This document shows positions 1 to 12,400 of a stretch of 52,243 nucleotides of DNA, piece by piece. Both the position numbers and the translations under genes were made by a program. Numbering within the stretch: the first letter of the stretch is position 1; each line of letters opens with the position of its first letter. The notes under the pieces were generated by a model. It did not search any database and was not told the origin of the DNA. It saw only the letters and a program-made list of their open reading frames with translations. Source of the stretch: Phaeoceros laevis (lineage: Eukaryota; Anthocerotophyta; Anthocerotopsida; Notothyladales); NCBI GenBank assembly GCA_049999765.1, contig JBNGIQ010009084.1, forward strand, positions 1-52,243, read 5' to 3'.

Positions 1-5
1 GCACT

Positions 6-139
6 ATTCATTCATTCATTCATTCATTCATTCATTCATTCATTCATTCATTCATTCATTCATTCATTCATTCATTCATTCATTCATTCATTCATTCATT
101 CATTCATTCATTCATTCATTCATTCATTCATTCATTCAT
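6..139. repeat. (ATTC)n microsatellite
   Basis: An uninterrupted tetranucleotide run of about 33 copies, followed by a few degenerate CATC units up to about position 168. Nothing coding overlaps it. Confidence 0.98.
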
Positions 140-2046
140 GAATGCATTCATCCATCCATCCATCCATTGTTGTATGCAATGCATGTACCTATAAAAATGA
201 ATGAAACATACCAGAATTTTAAACTCAGCTATCTTTAATATCTTTAAGGACCCTCAAGTGCTGGGTGCTTGACTACTGCAGGACATGTTGTATAGACCTG
301 GAATATAACATAACTTTTTTTGCAGTAAGACTCTTTGTAACCTCACAAGGGCATTTCATGTTGCTTTAAAGCTCACCAAGATAAGAGCACATCGGTATCA
401 CATTTCTCCCATGCTGCAACTACTTTTTTTACTACAAACCTTGGCCATGATGTGGTCTTCCGGCTCGACTTTATCCATGTTAACCCTTAATAGCCCAAGG
501 TTTTGAACCCATGAAACTTCCAAGGTTTTGAAACCCATGAAACTTCCGTTACTTGGCCTGCCTGAAAGGCGGGCCTCTAAACTCATTTTCAAATATAATG
601 CAGGCCTTCAAACTCATTCTCAAAGGAAAACGAGATCCTTCAACATCCCATACCAAGCATCTTGCTGGTTGGCTGCCAGCCAAGGCCTCAAATACTGCGG
701 CTGATAGGCTCATCGGGCATCACCATGACACCAGAATGATACCATGTAGGGCAATTAAATAAGTTATCCTCATAGAAAATAGTAGAAAGCATTGTCTTGG
801 GAGACCCAACATTCATTTTTGCCTTGTGGGACAAAAATGCATGTTGGGTCCCTTAACCCTTAAATGTCCAACTAACCATTTTTGGTTAGTTGGGAGCCGT
901 GGAAGGTTTCTTACCTATTTGGCATGTATTTTTATTTTTTAATCGCAAAAAACAGCATATACTCAATCTTGGGTTCGAATCCTATCTCTGACACATGGTT
1001 AAATTATCATTAACTACAATTAATTATGTGTAAATAGCGTTTATTTTTTAACCGCAGTGATAACTGCAGGGGGTGACTCGAGATTCATCCTGCCAAGCCT
1101 AAAAAGGTGTCACGGCTCGTTTCTTTATTTAGGCTCGGTTATGCAGGCTCGGTTACATAGGGGAGTTGGAGCCGGGAGCGGGACCTGGACGGAGATGGCA
1201 CAGCTTGGCTCTGCGCGCTGGCGAAGGAGTGCGAAGCGACGCAGCTTCGGTAACTCTGGCTCGGAATCCCGGGCCGGGCGTAATGGAACCGTAGCTTTTG
1301 CAGCGTTGCTTAAAGTTCGAAACGCTTGGGCGTTTAAGGGTTAAGGGTTAAGCCTTAGTGGACATGAGCTATTTTTGCATTTTAATCAAACGGAGTTTCT
1401 TATTCAATTCTAAAAAGATTTTTTTTCAATTTTGTTTTCCTCACTTGTTCTAATTTGAAAGGGCTTAACTTGTAATTGTAGTTTGATATGATGCATTATA
1501 TGCAAATTATCGAGTAAAGAGTATTCTTATTAGAGGTTAAAAAAAATTAAATTTTTTTAAGGTTTTAACTCTTACAACTTAGATTTACCTCTTCTTTATA
1601 TTTTTTCATAGTCCCAACTCCCAACTTGTCAAACCTCATTGAACACCCGACCATGTAGTAGTTTAACCCGATAGGACGCACTACGTTTATAATGTCATGA
1701 TTCTTCCTTGCACTTCTCGGATCCTGCTATCACGTGGTGCATTGCCTTCACTTGGTGGCACCTCTCCACAGCTCAAGGACACTTGGCGTTGTGGAACTTG
1801 TGGTTTTGGGATGTTCTCACAACGGACGCGGCACGCCCGGTAGCTGGGCTGAACCGAGCCTGCGCACGAAACCGGTCCTTCGTATGCTTCCCTCTTCCTC
1901 AGAGTCCAGTGGAAGTGTGGCACATGCGGTCTGTTCAGGCCTTGACCGTCGGACCTGGATGAGCAAACATCCACCCCAGCAGGGGGATCGATCCGTTTGC
2001 AATTGATTGCAAGCTTGGGCAGATGAGGCGGTCACAGTTGTAACAT
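140..2046. other. Intergenic, no gene recognised
   Basis: I see no convincing gene in this stretch upstream of PPR gene 1. It holds a 25-base tandem duplication around 497-547, a related pair of segments around 563-625, two adjacent hairpins (803-893) and a GC-rich island around 1130-1340. The short open frames here have no recognisable motifs. Confidence 0.6.
803..893. repeat. Two adjacent inverted repeats
   Basis: The first hairpin has 19-base arms (803-821 and 832-850, one mismatch) around a 10-base loop. The second has perfect 11-base arms (868-878 and 883-893). There is no terminator-like T-run and no gene next to them. They may be a MITE-like or foldback remnant. Confidence 0.8.
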
Positions 2047-4902
2047 ATGAAGTCGGTGCCGATCGATTGGTCAGCTGGCGCCTTTGCTGGATTGGGCACC
2101 AGCAGGCAGGGCTGTAGACATGGCTCTGACCGGGGGAGGCCTCACCCCTGCCTTCGACTGCTCCATTTTTTCCAGCGCCTTGTCAGCTGGGCAGCTCCAA
2201 CCACGGCCCCTACCACCGTCACTGCAACTGCTCTCTTGACGTCCTCAGGAAGGACAATACCTGGGCCCTCGTGGTCCTCCAGAGACTTTCATAAAGTGGA
2301 AAACCTTTGTGACCAAGGGCAGCTGGACAGTGCGTTAGATGTTCTGTTGAGCATGGACACTGTACCTCTGGTGGCTATGTACAGGTCATTCTTGAAGGCA
2401 TGCTCTATAAAAAAGTCACTTGCTCACGCTAAGCGGGTGCAGGCTCATCTGGCTGAGCATGGTTTGGAGTTCACAGGGTTCTTGGGTGAAACTTTAGTAA
2501 TTACGTTGGTGAAGTGTGGTGGCCTTGTAGATGCTCTCCAAGTATTTCATAGGTTGCCACAGCGGACTGTTTTCTCATGGACAGCCGTCATCTCTGGGTA
2601 CACTATGTCTGGCCAAGCTCGGGAAGCACTCAGAACTTATCAGTGGATGCAAGAGGACGGGGTGGAGCCAAACTCGTATACTTTTATCAGCCTGCTCAAA
2701 GCTTGTGGAAGCATTCCGGATCTGGAGGAGGGCAAGCGTATTCATTTTGAAGCTGTAAAATATGGTTGTATTTCTAACTTGCTGGTTGGCACAGCTGTTC
2801 TTGACATGTATGCAAAGTGTAGGAGCACTGTGGATGCGCAAAATGTGTTCAATGAGTTGTCCGAGCGTGATGTGGTATCATGGAATGCAATACTTTCAGC
2901 ATATGCCTCGAGTGGAGAAGTGGAAATGGCTTTGCAGCTGTATGAACAGATGCTGGGTGCAGGCATTAGTCCAGAGGTGAGGACCTTTGTCAGCATGCTC
3001 CAAGCATTTGGTGTAGCCGGAGAGGAGGCAGATCACTTTGAGGATGGTAGGTTGACCAGCCTGTCTTTGCAAAAAGGTAAGGTGATACACTTTGAAGCTT
3101 GGATGAGAGGCTATGAATCAAACGTCTTTCTTGGTAACACGCTTGTTCGTTTTTATAGTAGGTGTGGTAGCATTCTTGATGCTCAGAACGTGTTTGACGG
3201 GTTGTCTCAACAGAATGTGGTGTCGTGGAATGCTATGCTCGCCGCATACATGCAGCAAAGCCAACCGGAGAAGGCTTTAGAGCTGTATGAAAAAATGTTG
3301 AGGTGGGGTGTAAGTCCAGATAGTTGGACATTTGTCGGTCCGGTTCAAGCTTGTGGTATGCTGGCAGAGGAAGAAGACCTATTGGATGTGCACATACGGA
3401 AGTTCAAGTGCCTTGCAATGGGGAAGGCAATACATGCTAATGCTTGGAGGAAAGGCTTTGAGTCTGACAACTTTGTTTGCAACAGCCTTGTAAGTATGTA
3501 TGGGAAGGTAAGGAGCCTTCCTGATGCTCAAGTAGTGTTTGGTGGTTTACCTCAGCGGAATGTGGTGTCATGGACAGCAATGCTTGCTGCATATGCTCAT
3601 GATGGGCAAGGACAGAAGGGTTTTGAGCTTTATGAACAAATGTTGGAGGAAAGAGTAAGTCCAAATAGTCAGACCTTTGTTGCTGCACTCCAAGCATGTT
3701 CGATGCTGGATGAGCAAGATGCACAGGTTGTAGATAGCCAGTTGATAAAAGTGAAAATTCTTGAAAATAGCAAAGAACTACATGCTCACGCTTGGAGAAT
3801 CGGGTACCAAAACAATGTGTTTATTTGTAACACACTAATTAGCCTGTATGGAAAGTGTGGCAGCGCTGTGGATGCACAAACCGTCTTTGATGGATTGGTG
3901 GAGCGAAATGTAGTAGCTTGGAATGCGATGCTGGCAGCATATGTTCATCAGGGACAAGCAGAGAAGGTGTGGGAGTTGTACAAGGAAATGCTTAAGGGCA
4001 GCGAAAGCCCCAATGATGCGACTTATTTGTGCCTCTTGCAGATTTGTAGTAATGTCGGAAGGTTGGACATTTGCAAAGAAATTCATCACAAGCTTCTTGT
4101 GACAGGACACATCAGTCTTTCTCTTGCAAGCTCTCTCATACATTCATATGCAAGATGTGCATGTATGGAGGGTGCTGAAAACGTGTTTGAGTCATTAGCC
4201 AATCCTGATGTGGTGGCATGGACTGCATTAATTGCTGGTTATGCCCAACAGGGAAACTGTACCGCAAGCTTCCACTGTTACGATAAATTGCGGGCAGCAG
4301 GGGTGAAGCCAGATGGACTTACATTTCTTGCACTTATCTCTGCTTGCAGTCATTCTGGACTGGTAGACAGGGGTGTTGGGTACTTTACATCTATGAGTAA
4401 AGATCATGGTGTAACTCCAGAGATTGAGCATTACATAAGCATAGTAGACCTTCTTGGGCGTGCAGGCTGTTTCAGAAATTTAGAAATTTTCTTGTCCACT
4501 ATGCCCGTACAGCCCAATCTCTCTATCTGGTTGTGTGTGCTGGGTGCGTGTCGCAAGCACCACAATGTTGCGCTGGGGAGAACCGCCTTTGATTCTGCTG
4601 TTCGTCTACAGCCAAGTAACGGTGCTGCATATGTCCTCATGTCAAACATCTATGCCCATGCTGGCGTCTGGGAATGTGTACAAAAAGTGAACGCATTGAG
4701 ACAAGCATCCAGTGCAGAGGAGAAGCCTAGCCGCAGTTGGATGCACACAGGGCATCATGCACACACTTTTCTCGTTGGAGATTTGAACCATGAACAGCAG
4801 AGACAAGTCTTTGACCTGTTGGGAAATGTAGGCTTAATATTCAAGGAGGAACAACGCACTCAGCATTCCACCTTAAAAGTCTTTGAGACTTCCTACAAGT
4901 AG
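2047..4902 (+). CDS. PLS-class pentatricopeptide repeat protein 1 (E type, no DYW)
   Basis: A 951-residue intronless open frame. Residues 1-80 are basic and Ser/Thr-rich with few acidic residues, as in an organelle targeting presequence. From about residue 95 to 790 there are PPR repeats of the P-L-S pattern, with recurring VVSWNAML, DAQNVF and ELYEQML-type helices. E motifs follow from about residue 790 (IEHYISIVDLLGRAG), ending in an E2-like segment (HTFLVGD near residue 905). The DYW deaminase domain is absent. Members of this family bind organelle RNA in a sequence-specific way and mostly direct C-to-U editing; E-type proteins usually recruit a DYW partner in trans. Several repeats carry a charged insertion of about 15-20 residues before the GKxIH helix. 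It is a clear paralogue of the gene at 9446-12613. The RNA target cannot be read off here. Confidence 0.95.
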   Translation: MKSVPIDWSAGAFAGLGTSRQGCRHGSDRGRPHPCLRLLHFFQRLVSWAAPTTAPTTVTATALLTSSGRTIPGPSWSSRDFHKVENLCDQGQLDSALDVLLSMDTVPLVAMYRSFLKACSIKKSLAHAKRVQAHLAEHGLEFTGFLGETLVITLVKCGGLVDALQVFHRLPQRTVFSWTAVISGYTMSGQAREALRTYQWMQEDGVEPNSYTFISLLKACGSIPDLEEGKRIHFEAVKYGCISNLLVGTAVLDMYAKCRSTVDAQNVFNELSERDVVSWNAILSAYASSGEVEMALQLYEQMLGAGISPEVRTFVSMLQAFGVAGEEADHFEDGRLTSLSLQKGKVIHFEAWMRGYESNVFLGNTLVRFYSRCGSILDAQNVFDGLSQQNVVSWNAMLAAYMQQSQPEKALELYEKMLRWGVSPDSWTFVGPVQACGMLAEEEDLLDVHIRKFKCLAMGKAIHANAWRKGFESDNFVCNSLVSMYGKVRSLPDAQVVFGGLPQRNVVSWTAMLAAYAHDGQGQKGFELYEQMLEERVSPNSQTFVAALQACSMLDEQDAQVVDSQLIKVKILENSKELHAHAWRIGYQNNVFICNTLISLYGKCGSAVDAQTVFDGLVERNVVAWNAMLAAYVHQGQAEKVWELYKEMLKGSESPNDATYLCLLQICSNVGRLDICKEIHHKLLVTGHISLSLASSLIHSYARCACMEGAENVFESLANPDVVAWTALIAGYAQQGNCTASFHCYDKLRAAGVKPDGLTFLALISACSHSGLVDRGVGYFTSMSKDHGVTPEIEHYISIVDLLGRAGCFRNLEIFLSTMPVQPNLSIWLCVLGACRKHHNVALGRTAFDSAVRLQPSNGAAYVLMSNIYAHAGVWECVQKVNALRQASSAEEKPSRSWMHTGHHAHTFLVGDLNHEQQRQVFDLLGNVGLIFKEEQRTQHSTLKVFETSYK

Positions 4903-5323
4903 ATCAGGAACCTGATTCTCAGGAGGCTCACTCAAGGAGGCTCGTTCTAGATCTGGAGACCTGGATGTTCCAGAAGATGATATCCTGCCACTCCGGTGTA
5001 CATAAGGGCTGGATGAAGCCACTCTGAAGGTACTGGAAGGAGATGACCTCAAACCTGTCGAACAGCAATCGACTTGTTCGGCTCCAGCTGCAGTCTTGTT
5101 TGGCACTGGGATATGGCAGCTGCCGAGAAAGCAAGGAGGCATCCGGTGCAAATAAATGACGAAGCTTCAAGGTGTACCTTGTTCATACTCCATGTTTACT
5201 GGCGTTGGGTGCTGTTAGACCTGGGTTCTGTCGGACTGATACTCAACAACCCAACAACCCGCAAGGTAATACCAGGGGCTTGTTGCAATGAAATAACCTT
5301 TATCATCGCATTGGAATCAAATA
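4903..5323. other. Convergent 3' flanks
   Basis: This 421-base gap separates the ends of PPR gene 1 and WAPL, which converge. It should hold both 3' untranslated regions. I see no further gene. Confidence 0.6.
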
Positions 5324-8300
5324 TTATGGCACAGGCAGCTTACACGACCTAATAACTTTCTCGACGGAGGTTTGTGCCTCCGGACGCATCATATTCAACG
5401 ACAAGTGAAATGCCTGAGAAAACAGGACATCCGGAACATATTGATTAGTAAGAGTGCGTTTTGAGATAGGTGATATAGCATCACTAAGCTTAGACCGCTT
5501 ACCAGTAATCTTTCCAGAACTGGGACCAAGGACTTCAATCCTTCCGGAAGACGTTCTGCAATTGCTGAACGTGCACTTTCGCTGCCAGGAACACACAGAT
5601 CAGCTCATCAGCAAGTGCATGGGACAGATCGAAGTGCACAGCAGTTATTTCATGCATGACCACTTATGTCCGGACCAACCTGCCCATCGACAGGAAACCC
5701 AATAGTAGTGCAGAGTATGCTTCTCCGATTGTTTCCTCGGCTTCCCGCTGGCTTTGTTGCAGCGTATCTTCATCATGAATCTGACCAAGCGATAAGGATC
5801 AGAATCAAAACCTAACTGGACAATACTGCATACAGAATTATGCAACCTTTTTTCCAAATTTGATGAACCCTGGAGACTAATACAAAACAACAGACCACAG
5901 AAATGAACTCACCTCCCCCGTGACCTCTACTGCATCCCCAGCTGCCATCTTACTCAGAAAGAGGGAACATAAGACGGATATCATGTCCCTGTCGACCCGA
6001 TGTCCATGACCTTTTACCACATCATCAGGTGGTGGTGCAATGTCCAGGTTTGCAAGACGAGCCCTGTTTCATATATTTGTTACTACCCAGCATTGTTACA
6101 CCATTTCATAATACCATCCTATTTGAAAGCCTGGTGTTTCAGACCCACCTGTTTCCATCATCCCTTTCGACCAAGTTAACAAGCACCCCTAGCACTGCCG
6201 ATAAGAGATCCAAGTCTTCTTCCGCAGGGCTTGAATAACATGCAGGATCAGGCATCTTACAATCTTGTTGACTCTGCACCCCACCGTCCACTTGAGGTGT
6301 GGAAGGCATAGCATAATGCGGAACAAGTAAGTATGCCATGGTGTCAAGGCCATCACATGCCACAACTTGACGGCATCCAACAGAGTTGTCGTGGGTGAGA
6401 TTTATCAGCACCTGCAAAATCAAAACAAATAAAATGGCTCAGTTACGAATAACCAGGTGTTCAGGAGGGTGCGATCTTGCTTAAACGCATTGTAAACGGT
6501 TTGATCTCAGAAGATACAATTTGGATAGTACATCAGAAATAGGAAAATCACCTTGACAGCTGATAGCCGGCATTCGGCAAAAAGAGCACTATGTCTTGGT
6601 CCTTGATCAGGACAGCTGTCAGAGGGATTGCTCTGTAAGGATACATACTCCTTTGTTGAGTTCAGTGGGGGGAGTCTTTTCACTTCATAAACAAGACAAA
6701 TATAAATAAGTGTATAGCTTGCTTTGACCTGTTATTCGAACTGAAACCAGTGCAAACAGGAATTGACATTGCAGTCCACAAGTAAGACCAGCGAAACCGG
6801 AACAGCAACCCCAAAAAATATGGAAAAAATTGCTTGTGAACATGGAAGCAAGGTATTCTAAGCATGTAGTAACCTGAAAGAACCTTGACGGCATCAAGTA
6901 CAAGTTGGACGAATGACCCAGGCTCATCCCTGTCTTTCTTCCGCAGCCTTAATTCTAGCAAATGCTTCTGAGCAACCAACGATTCAACTGGTTAGTTAGA
7001 AAAACAGAACTGACCACGAGCACATAGCTATACAACTTTAAAATCAGTCATCAAGCAACCGTAACAGTCACTCTGAGCACAAGTTGATGAGCATAAGCAT
7101 TTTCTACCCAACCTAGGTCACAGCTGCTTGCCTGCCCGATTCTCAAAACATAAGCAACCCCTTTCAGTTTGCAGCAGGCAGAAAGACGATGTGAATGTAT
7201 GATTAGCCCAGATTGTTGAGGCAGATACAAAGAGACCACCTGATTAAGCTCGCTGAGAAATGTGGCGTTGTCCATGATTCGGAAACATCTTAGTAGCATA
7301 CCTACTCCTCCTGCCTTGTCATGTTCATCTACACCAGCAGAGTTCCTTGCCTTGTCACCTGTCGATACCTGTTATTCATAACTAGGAACTTTGAGTCGCC
7401 CATCCATTACCCACAACCTCCTCCCAACAAACAGAAAGGAGTATATGGATTCACATATTGTTTACTGACCCTAAGATTGGAAACACAGCTCGCAGCTATA
7501 TAACACACTGTGTCAAGACCTCCAAGCTCCCGTAGCCTTTCTTTGAAGCTCCCTCCTAATTTTGATACTCCACCAGATTTATCTGCACAAAAGCGTTGTA
7601 AGGAACTCCTGGACTGTCGAATATAACACATTTCACCTTAATTACAATCCTCTAAAGCCATCACAACATGCATTGACCTACTCCATGAACCCTCAAACGG
7701 TTTTAAATTACCCTCTAGAACAACAGTTGAGATGCAGGCCTTCTCCAGAGTCAACAAAGCCAGCCACTTGGAACTGACTTCCTCCCCGTGCAACCATCCA
7801 GCCTCGTCATCCTGTCTGCTGCCTACAACTTTGCTTCTTGTGGGACTCCCAAAAAGCTGCTGAACTTTTGTCCGAACAGACATTCCTCCAGCATCAAGTG
7901 CTTGCAAACCCGAAGTGCCAGTTTTCTTCAGGGAGGAACCTGAAGTTAGTTTCATCAACTTTGCTCCGATAGACGACATACCCCTGCTTCTCTCAGGTCG
8001 CTGAGAAACGCCTGGACCAAGTAACTTCATCAGAAACTTGATGCAGGGGGCTGAATCCAGCAGGTCCTCGTCAGAACTCTGCAAGCAACCACAGGTTCTT
8101 CAGCTAGGCGGCTGTGATGAAACCTCATCAACGGATTCGTGAAATGCATCGAAAACACTACTCATCCAGCATCGATGATAGGTTTTGAGGCTCACATCAA
8201 TAGCCAACAAATAGAGCACGGCAGCAGCTCCCAGAGCAACTGGGGGATCATCTGCGGGTAAGGCTACAATGGCATCAAGCAAAGGCCTACACATTCTGCA

Positions 8301-9090
8301 AAGAGAACCACACAGCTACATCAATAATGGTACATTCACTTCTCGCAAACAGCGCCAAGCAGAATCTTGCATACTCCTACCGCCTCAACAATCTGAATCT
8401 GCATTTGGGTAGACAAGAACCCTGTACGGTGGAAGGAAGTGGGCCAGACATGAGCCTAAGCCTGCGCATTTACCCTTGCAACCTCATAATCCTTCGCATT
8501 TGGAGAGATCCGCAAAGAGACAGAATGGAAGCGAGACTAGCACGTTGGACACACACCGGCTGACCAGCCTTGAGCCCATCCATGGCAAAATTCGCTTCAT
8601 CCACATGCTCCTGCAGCTCCCCAGACTCCTTGGTCTCCATCAAGCTGGACTGAATAGCAGACCCCCATCCTACATCACTACGAACTGGATCAGCCACCGG
8701 CACGGCTTTGCTCTGAGACTCCTCTTGCGAACTCTGCAGCAGCACCCTCGCCTGGATGCCCAGGCTGCTTCGGTGCCTGATCCCGTCATCGGCATGGCTG
8801 CCTTTAGACCTCTTCCGATCTGGAACTCGCCTGCCATCTTTGTCCTTCTTAGACCCTCCCGACGGCGCGGGCCTCTTGAACCTCTGACTGGAATGCAAGG
8901 ATTCCGTGAGGTCCAGTTCGGCAAGGATATTATCGCTGCCGGTCCCATCCAAGCCAGAAAAGGCCGAGGTGAACGACTCCTGCGAGCTGCTCCAAAACGA
9001 GCCCTGAGAGCCGCCGCCAGCGTTTCCTTGATCCGACAAGCTGCTGCTACGCCCGCTGCGCTGGCGCCGTTGGTAAGTGCGGACAATCAT
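5324..9090 (-). CDS. WAPL: WAPL (wings apart-like) cohesin release factor, 12 exons
   Basis: WAPL opens the cohesin ring and removes it from chromosomes. Exons, 5' to 3': 8474-9090, 8196-8295, 7712-8078, 7470-7582, 7240-7368, 6884-6967, 6552-6632, 6149-6411, 5913-6063, 5680-5780, 5503-5581, 5324-5413. They sum to 2175 bases, giving 724 residues. The start is placed at MIVRTY, the typical plant WAPL N-terminus. A Ser-rich region (FWSSSQESF) follows, then the helical WAPL domain: SILSLCGSLQMRRI, FKERLRELGGLDTV, INLTHDNSVGCRQVV, DLDLLSAVLGVLVNLVE, SLVPVLERLL and FHLSLNMM near the C-terminus. It is shorter than the Arabidopsis proteins (about 900 residues, from memory), and the Ser-rich stretch between exons 6 and 7 is missing. 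The donor of exon 6 is chosen by phase and is weak. It lies between two PPR paralogues. Confidence 0.9.
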
Positions 9091-9445
9091 CTGGCCAGGC
9101 GAGATTCCCCAGATCACAGGTTGCAGGAGAAATGCCTTAGCCTCCACCTATGCCTCTGCCTTTGCCGCGGCCCCTGCCGCTCCCTTCGCCGCTCCAGCTC
9201 AAACATCGCGTTGAGTCGACAAGCGGGCAGCCAACGGGGGAAGCCGAAGAGGAGCACCAACGCCTCGTGAAACTGGGAAGGTAAGACAAACGAATTTGAA
9301 GTCAGCCCGGGCTGGGTCGGGTGTGGCCCTGACCGATAGGTTTCCATCAAGGCGGGGCAGACGTGTGAGGCGAGGCGTCGTTACGAATTCAAGATTTTTT
9401 GAATTTGCTTCCGTCCGTCCATGGAAAATTTCAAATTACACTGGT

Positions 9446-12400
9446 CTACTTGTGCTGGTTAAAGCTTGCCTCATATAACAGCTCGTACACGTTTCTCTGC
9501 TGTGGGTGCTGGCGGTCTCCTACTACAAAACAATGGACTTCATTCTCATGCCCGATCCAGCTCCGGCCCGGTTGCTTCCACGCACCGGATGCTTGCCTCA
9601 GCTGCTGCACCTGGTTTGCAAGATGCGACAGGCCAGCTTCAGCATATATGTTTGACATCAAGACATATGCAGCAGGATGCTTGGGTTCTATGTAAACTGC
9701 ACTATCGAAGGCCTGCTTCGCAAGTTCTACCCTGCCATGCTTCTGACAGGCACCTAGCAGACAGACCCAGATGGCCAGGCTAGGCGGCATCTGCATTTCA
9801 GAAAGCAAAGTTTCAATTCTTGAGAAGCATCCTCCACGACCAAGGAGATCAACCATACAGACGTAATGCTCTATCCCTGGAGCTATTCCATGATCTTTGC
9901 TCATGGATGTGAAGTACTCGGTACCCTTGATCACCAAGCCAGCATAACTGCACGCGGACAGGATGGAAAGAAATGTGACCTCATCTCCCTTCACCCCCAA
10001 GATCTGCATCTTTTCATAGCATTGCAGGCTTGCAGCACAGTCTCCTTGACGAGCATAGCCAGCAATTAGTGCATTCCATGAAACTACGTCAGCATCAGGC
10101 AGGGCATCAAACACCGTCTGAGCATCCACCATGCTGGCACATCTCCCATAGGCGTTTATGAGACTGCTTGCAAACAATGGACTCCAGCTTTCGCAGGGCA
10201 CGACAAGATTGTGATGAATCTGCCTGAGCAGAGCCAAATTCCCCATTGTGCTGCATGCTTGCAAGAACCACACAACCGTGATCTCGTCTGGACAGACACC
10301 TTCCTCACACATCTGTTCGTACAGCTGTAAAGCCTTCTCTGCAAAGCCAAGCTCGACATATGCTGTCAGCATTGCAGTCCATGCCACAACATCGCGGTGG
10401 GACAAGCCATCAAAAACGTTCTGTGCGTCTGCAATGCTCCCACACTTCCCATACATACTAATGATGGTGCTACCAACTGCAATGTTTGCATCATAGCCTT
10501 TCTTCCTAGTCTCGGCGTGTATTTCTTTTCCCTGGTGCAGGTAATTTATGTTAGAGGAATCTACAATACCTTCTCCCATTTCAGCAAGGATGCCACAAGC
10601 TTGGAGTGAACTGACAAATGTTCCTTCATTTGGACTTACACCTTCGAGCTGCATTTGATGATACAGCTGCAAAGCCTTTTCTGCTTGACCGTGGTCAACA
10701 TATGCTGCAATCATCGCAGTCCATGTCACTACATCACGTTGCGACAACCCATCAAAGACGTTCTGTGCATCTGCAATGCTCCAGCACTTCCCATACATAT
10801 TGAGAAGGGCGCTACCAACAAATGCATCTGAATTATAGCCCTTACTCTGAGCATCAGCATGAATAGCCTTCCCCTTTTCCAGTCCCTTTGCTTTAATGGC
10901 TCGCCCGTCCACGGTAACATCTACTTCCCTCTCTGCTAGCATGCCACACGCTTGGAGTACCCTCACAAAGCTTCTAGCATCTGGACACAGAACTTGCTCC
11001 AGCATTTGCTCATACAGCTGCACAGCTTCCTCCCCATTGCCCTGCTCAATGTACGCTGAAAGCATCGCATTCCACATGCCCACATCACGATGCAACAGGC
11101 CATCAAAAACAGTGTGCGCATCCACAATGCTCCCACACTTTGCATAGAGGCTGACGAGTGCGCTAACAACAAAAACATCAGTATCACAACCCTTTGACCG
11201 AGCATCAGTATGAAGTTCCTTCCCCTTCGTCAGACACTTCACTTTTGTAGGCTGCCCTATCGCGATGGCGTAGTCTTCTGTCTCTGCAATTTGCGCACAT
11301 GCTTTGATCCCACTCACGAAGCTACGGTGGTTAGGACTCACGTTCTCCACCAGCATTTGTTCGTACAGCTGCAAAGCCTTCTGTCCCTGGCCGTGCTCAA
11401 CATATGCTGCAAGCATAGCATTCCATGAGACCACATTACGCTGGGTCAGTCGCTTGAACACATTCTGTGCATCCTCAATGCTCCCACACCTCCCATACAT
11501 GCTAACCAGGGTGTTAGCGACAAATACATCTACATGATATCCCTTCCTTTGAGCATCAGCATCTATTGCTCTCCCCTTTTCAAGAGACTTCATCTTGATG
11601 CATCTCCCATCCACCACCACATCTTCCTCCTTCTCTGCCAACAGGCCACATGCTTGCAGTGCACTGACAAACGTGCGATCGTTCACACTCACGTCTTCAA
11701 CCTGCATCTGTTCATAAAGCTGCAAAGCTTTCTCTGCTTGGCCCAGCTGAGCATAGGCTGCAAGCATAGCATTCCATGAGACGACATCCCGTTGGAACAT
11801 CCGTTTGAAAACATTCTGCGCATCCACAATGCTCCCACACTTGCCATACATGTCGACCAGGCATGTTTGTACAACCAATTCAGTATCACACCCGTACTTA
11901 AGAGCTTCGGCATGAAGACGCCTGCCCTCTTCCAAGTCACCACTGCTGTTACAAGTTTTAAGTAGGCTGACGATGGTATATCCGTTTGGCTGCACTCCTT
12001 CCTCCACCATAGAGTGATACATTCTGTATGCCTCGTGAATTTGCCCGGACGCAACATACCCTGAAATGATGGCTGTCCAGGAGAAGACGCTTCTGCTTGC
12101 CGATCTGTGAAATACCTGGAGAGCATCTTCAAGGCCACCACACTTCACAAGACTGCTGACCACAAACTCAGCCAAAGAAGTCTCCAGCCCAGTTTTGCAC
12201 AAATGTCCATGCACACGCTTAGCCTGATGTAACGCCTTCCTTCTACTGCAAGCTTTCAGGAGGGACCTGTACACCGTTACAGAAGGCGTGGGGCCCTGAT
12301 GGTCCATGCGGAATAAGATGTCCACAGCCTGGTCCAGCTGCCCGGCTTCACACAGGCTTTGAAGCTCATTACTCAGTCTCCTAAGCTCATTACGAAGTCT

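Noticed and set aside
961-1000. tRNA-like B box (GGTTCGAATCC) near 969-980
   Set aside because: No matching acceptor stem, anticodon arm or A box lies upstream at tRNA spacing. At most it is a tRNA-derived fragment.
1057-1344. GC-rich 95-codon frame before PPR gene 1
   Set aside because: No motifs, compositionally repetitive, and not linked by splicing to the PPR frame.
8476-9270. 264-codon plus-strand open frame
   Set aside because: It is the antisense shadow of WAPL exon 1, which has clear family motifs on the minus strand.
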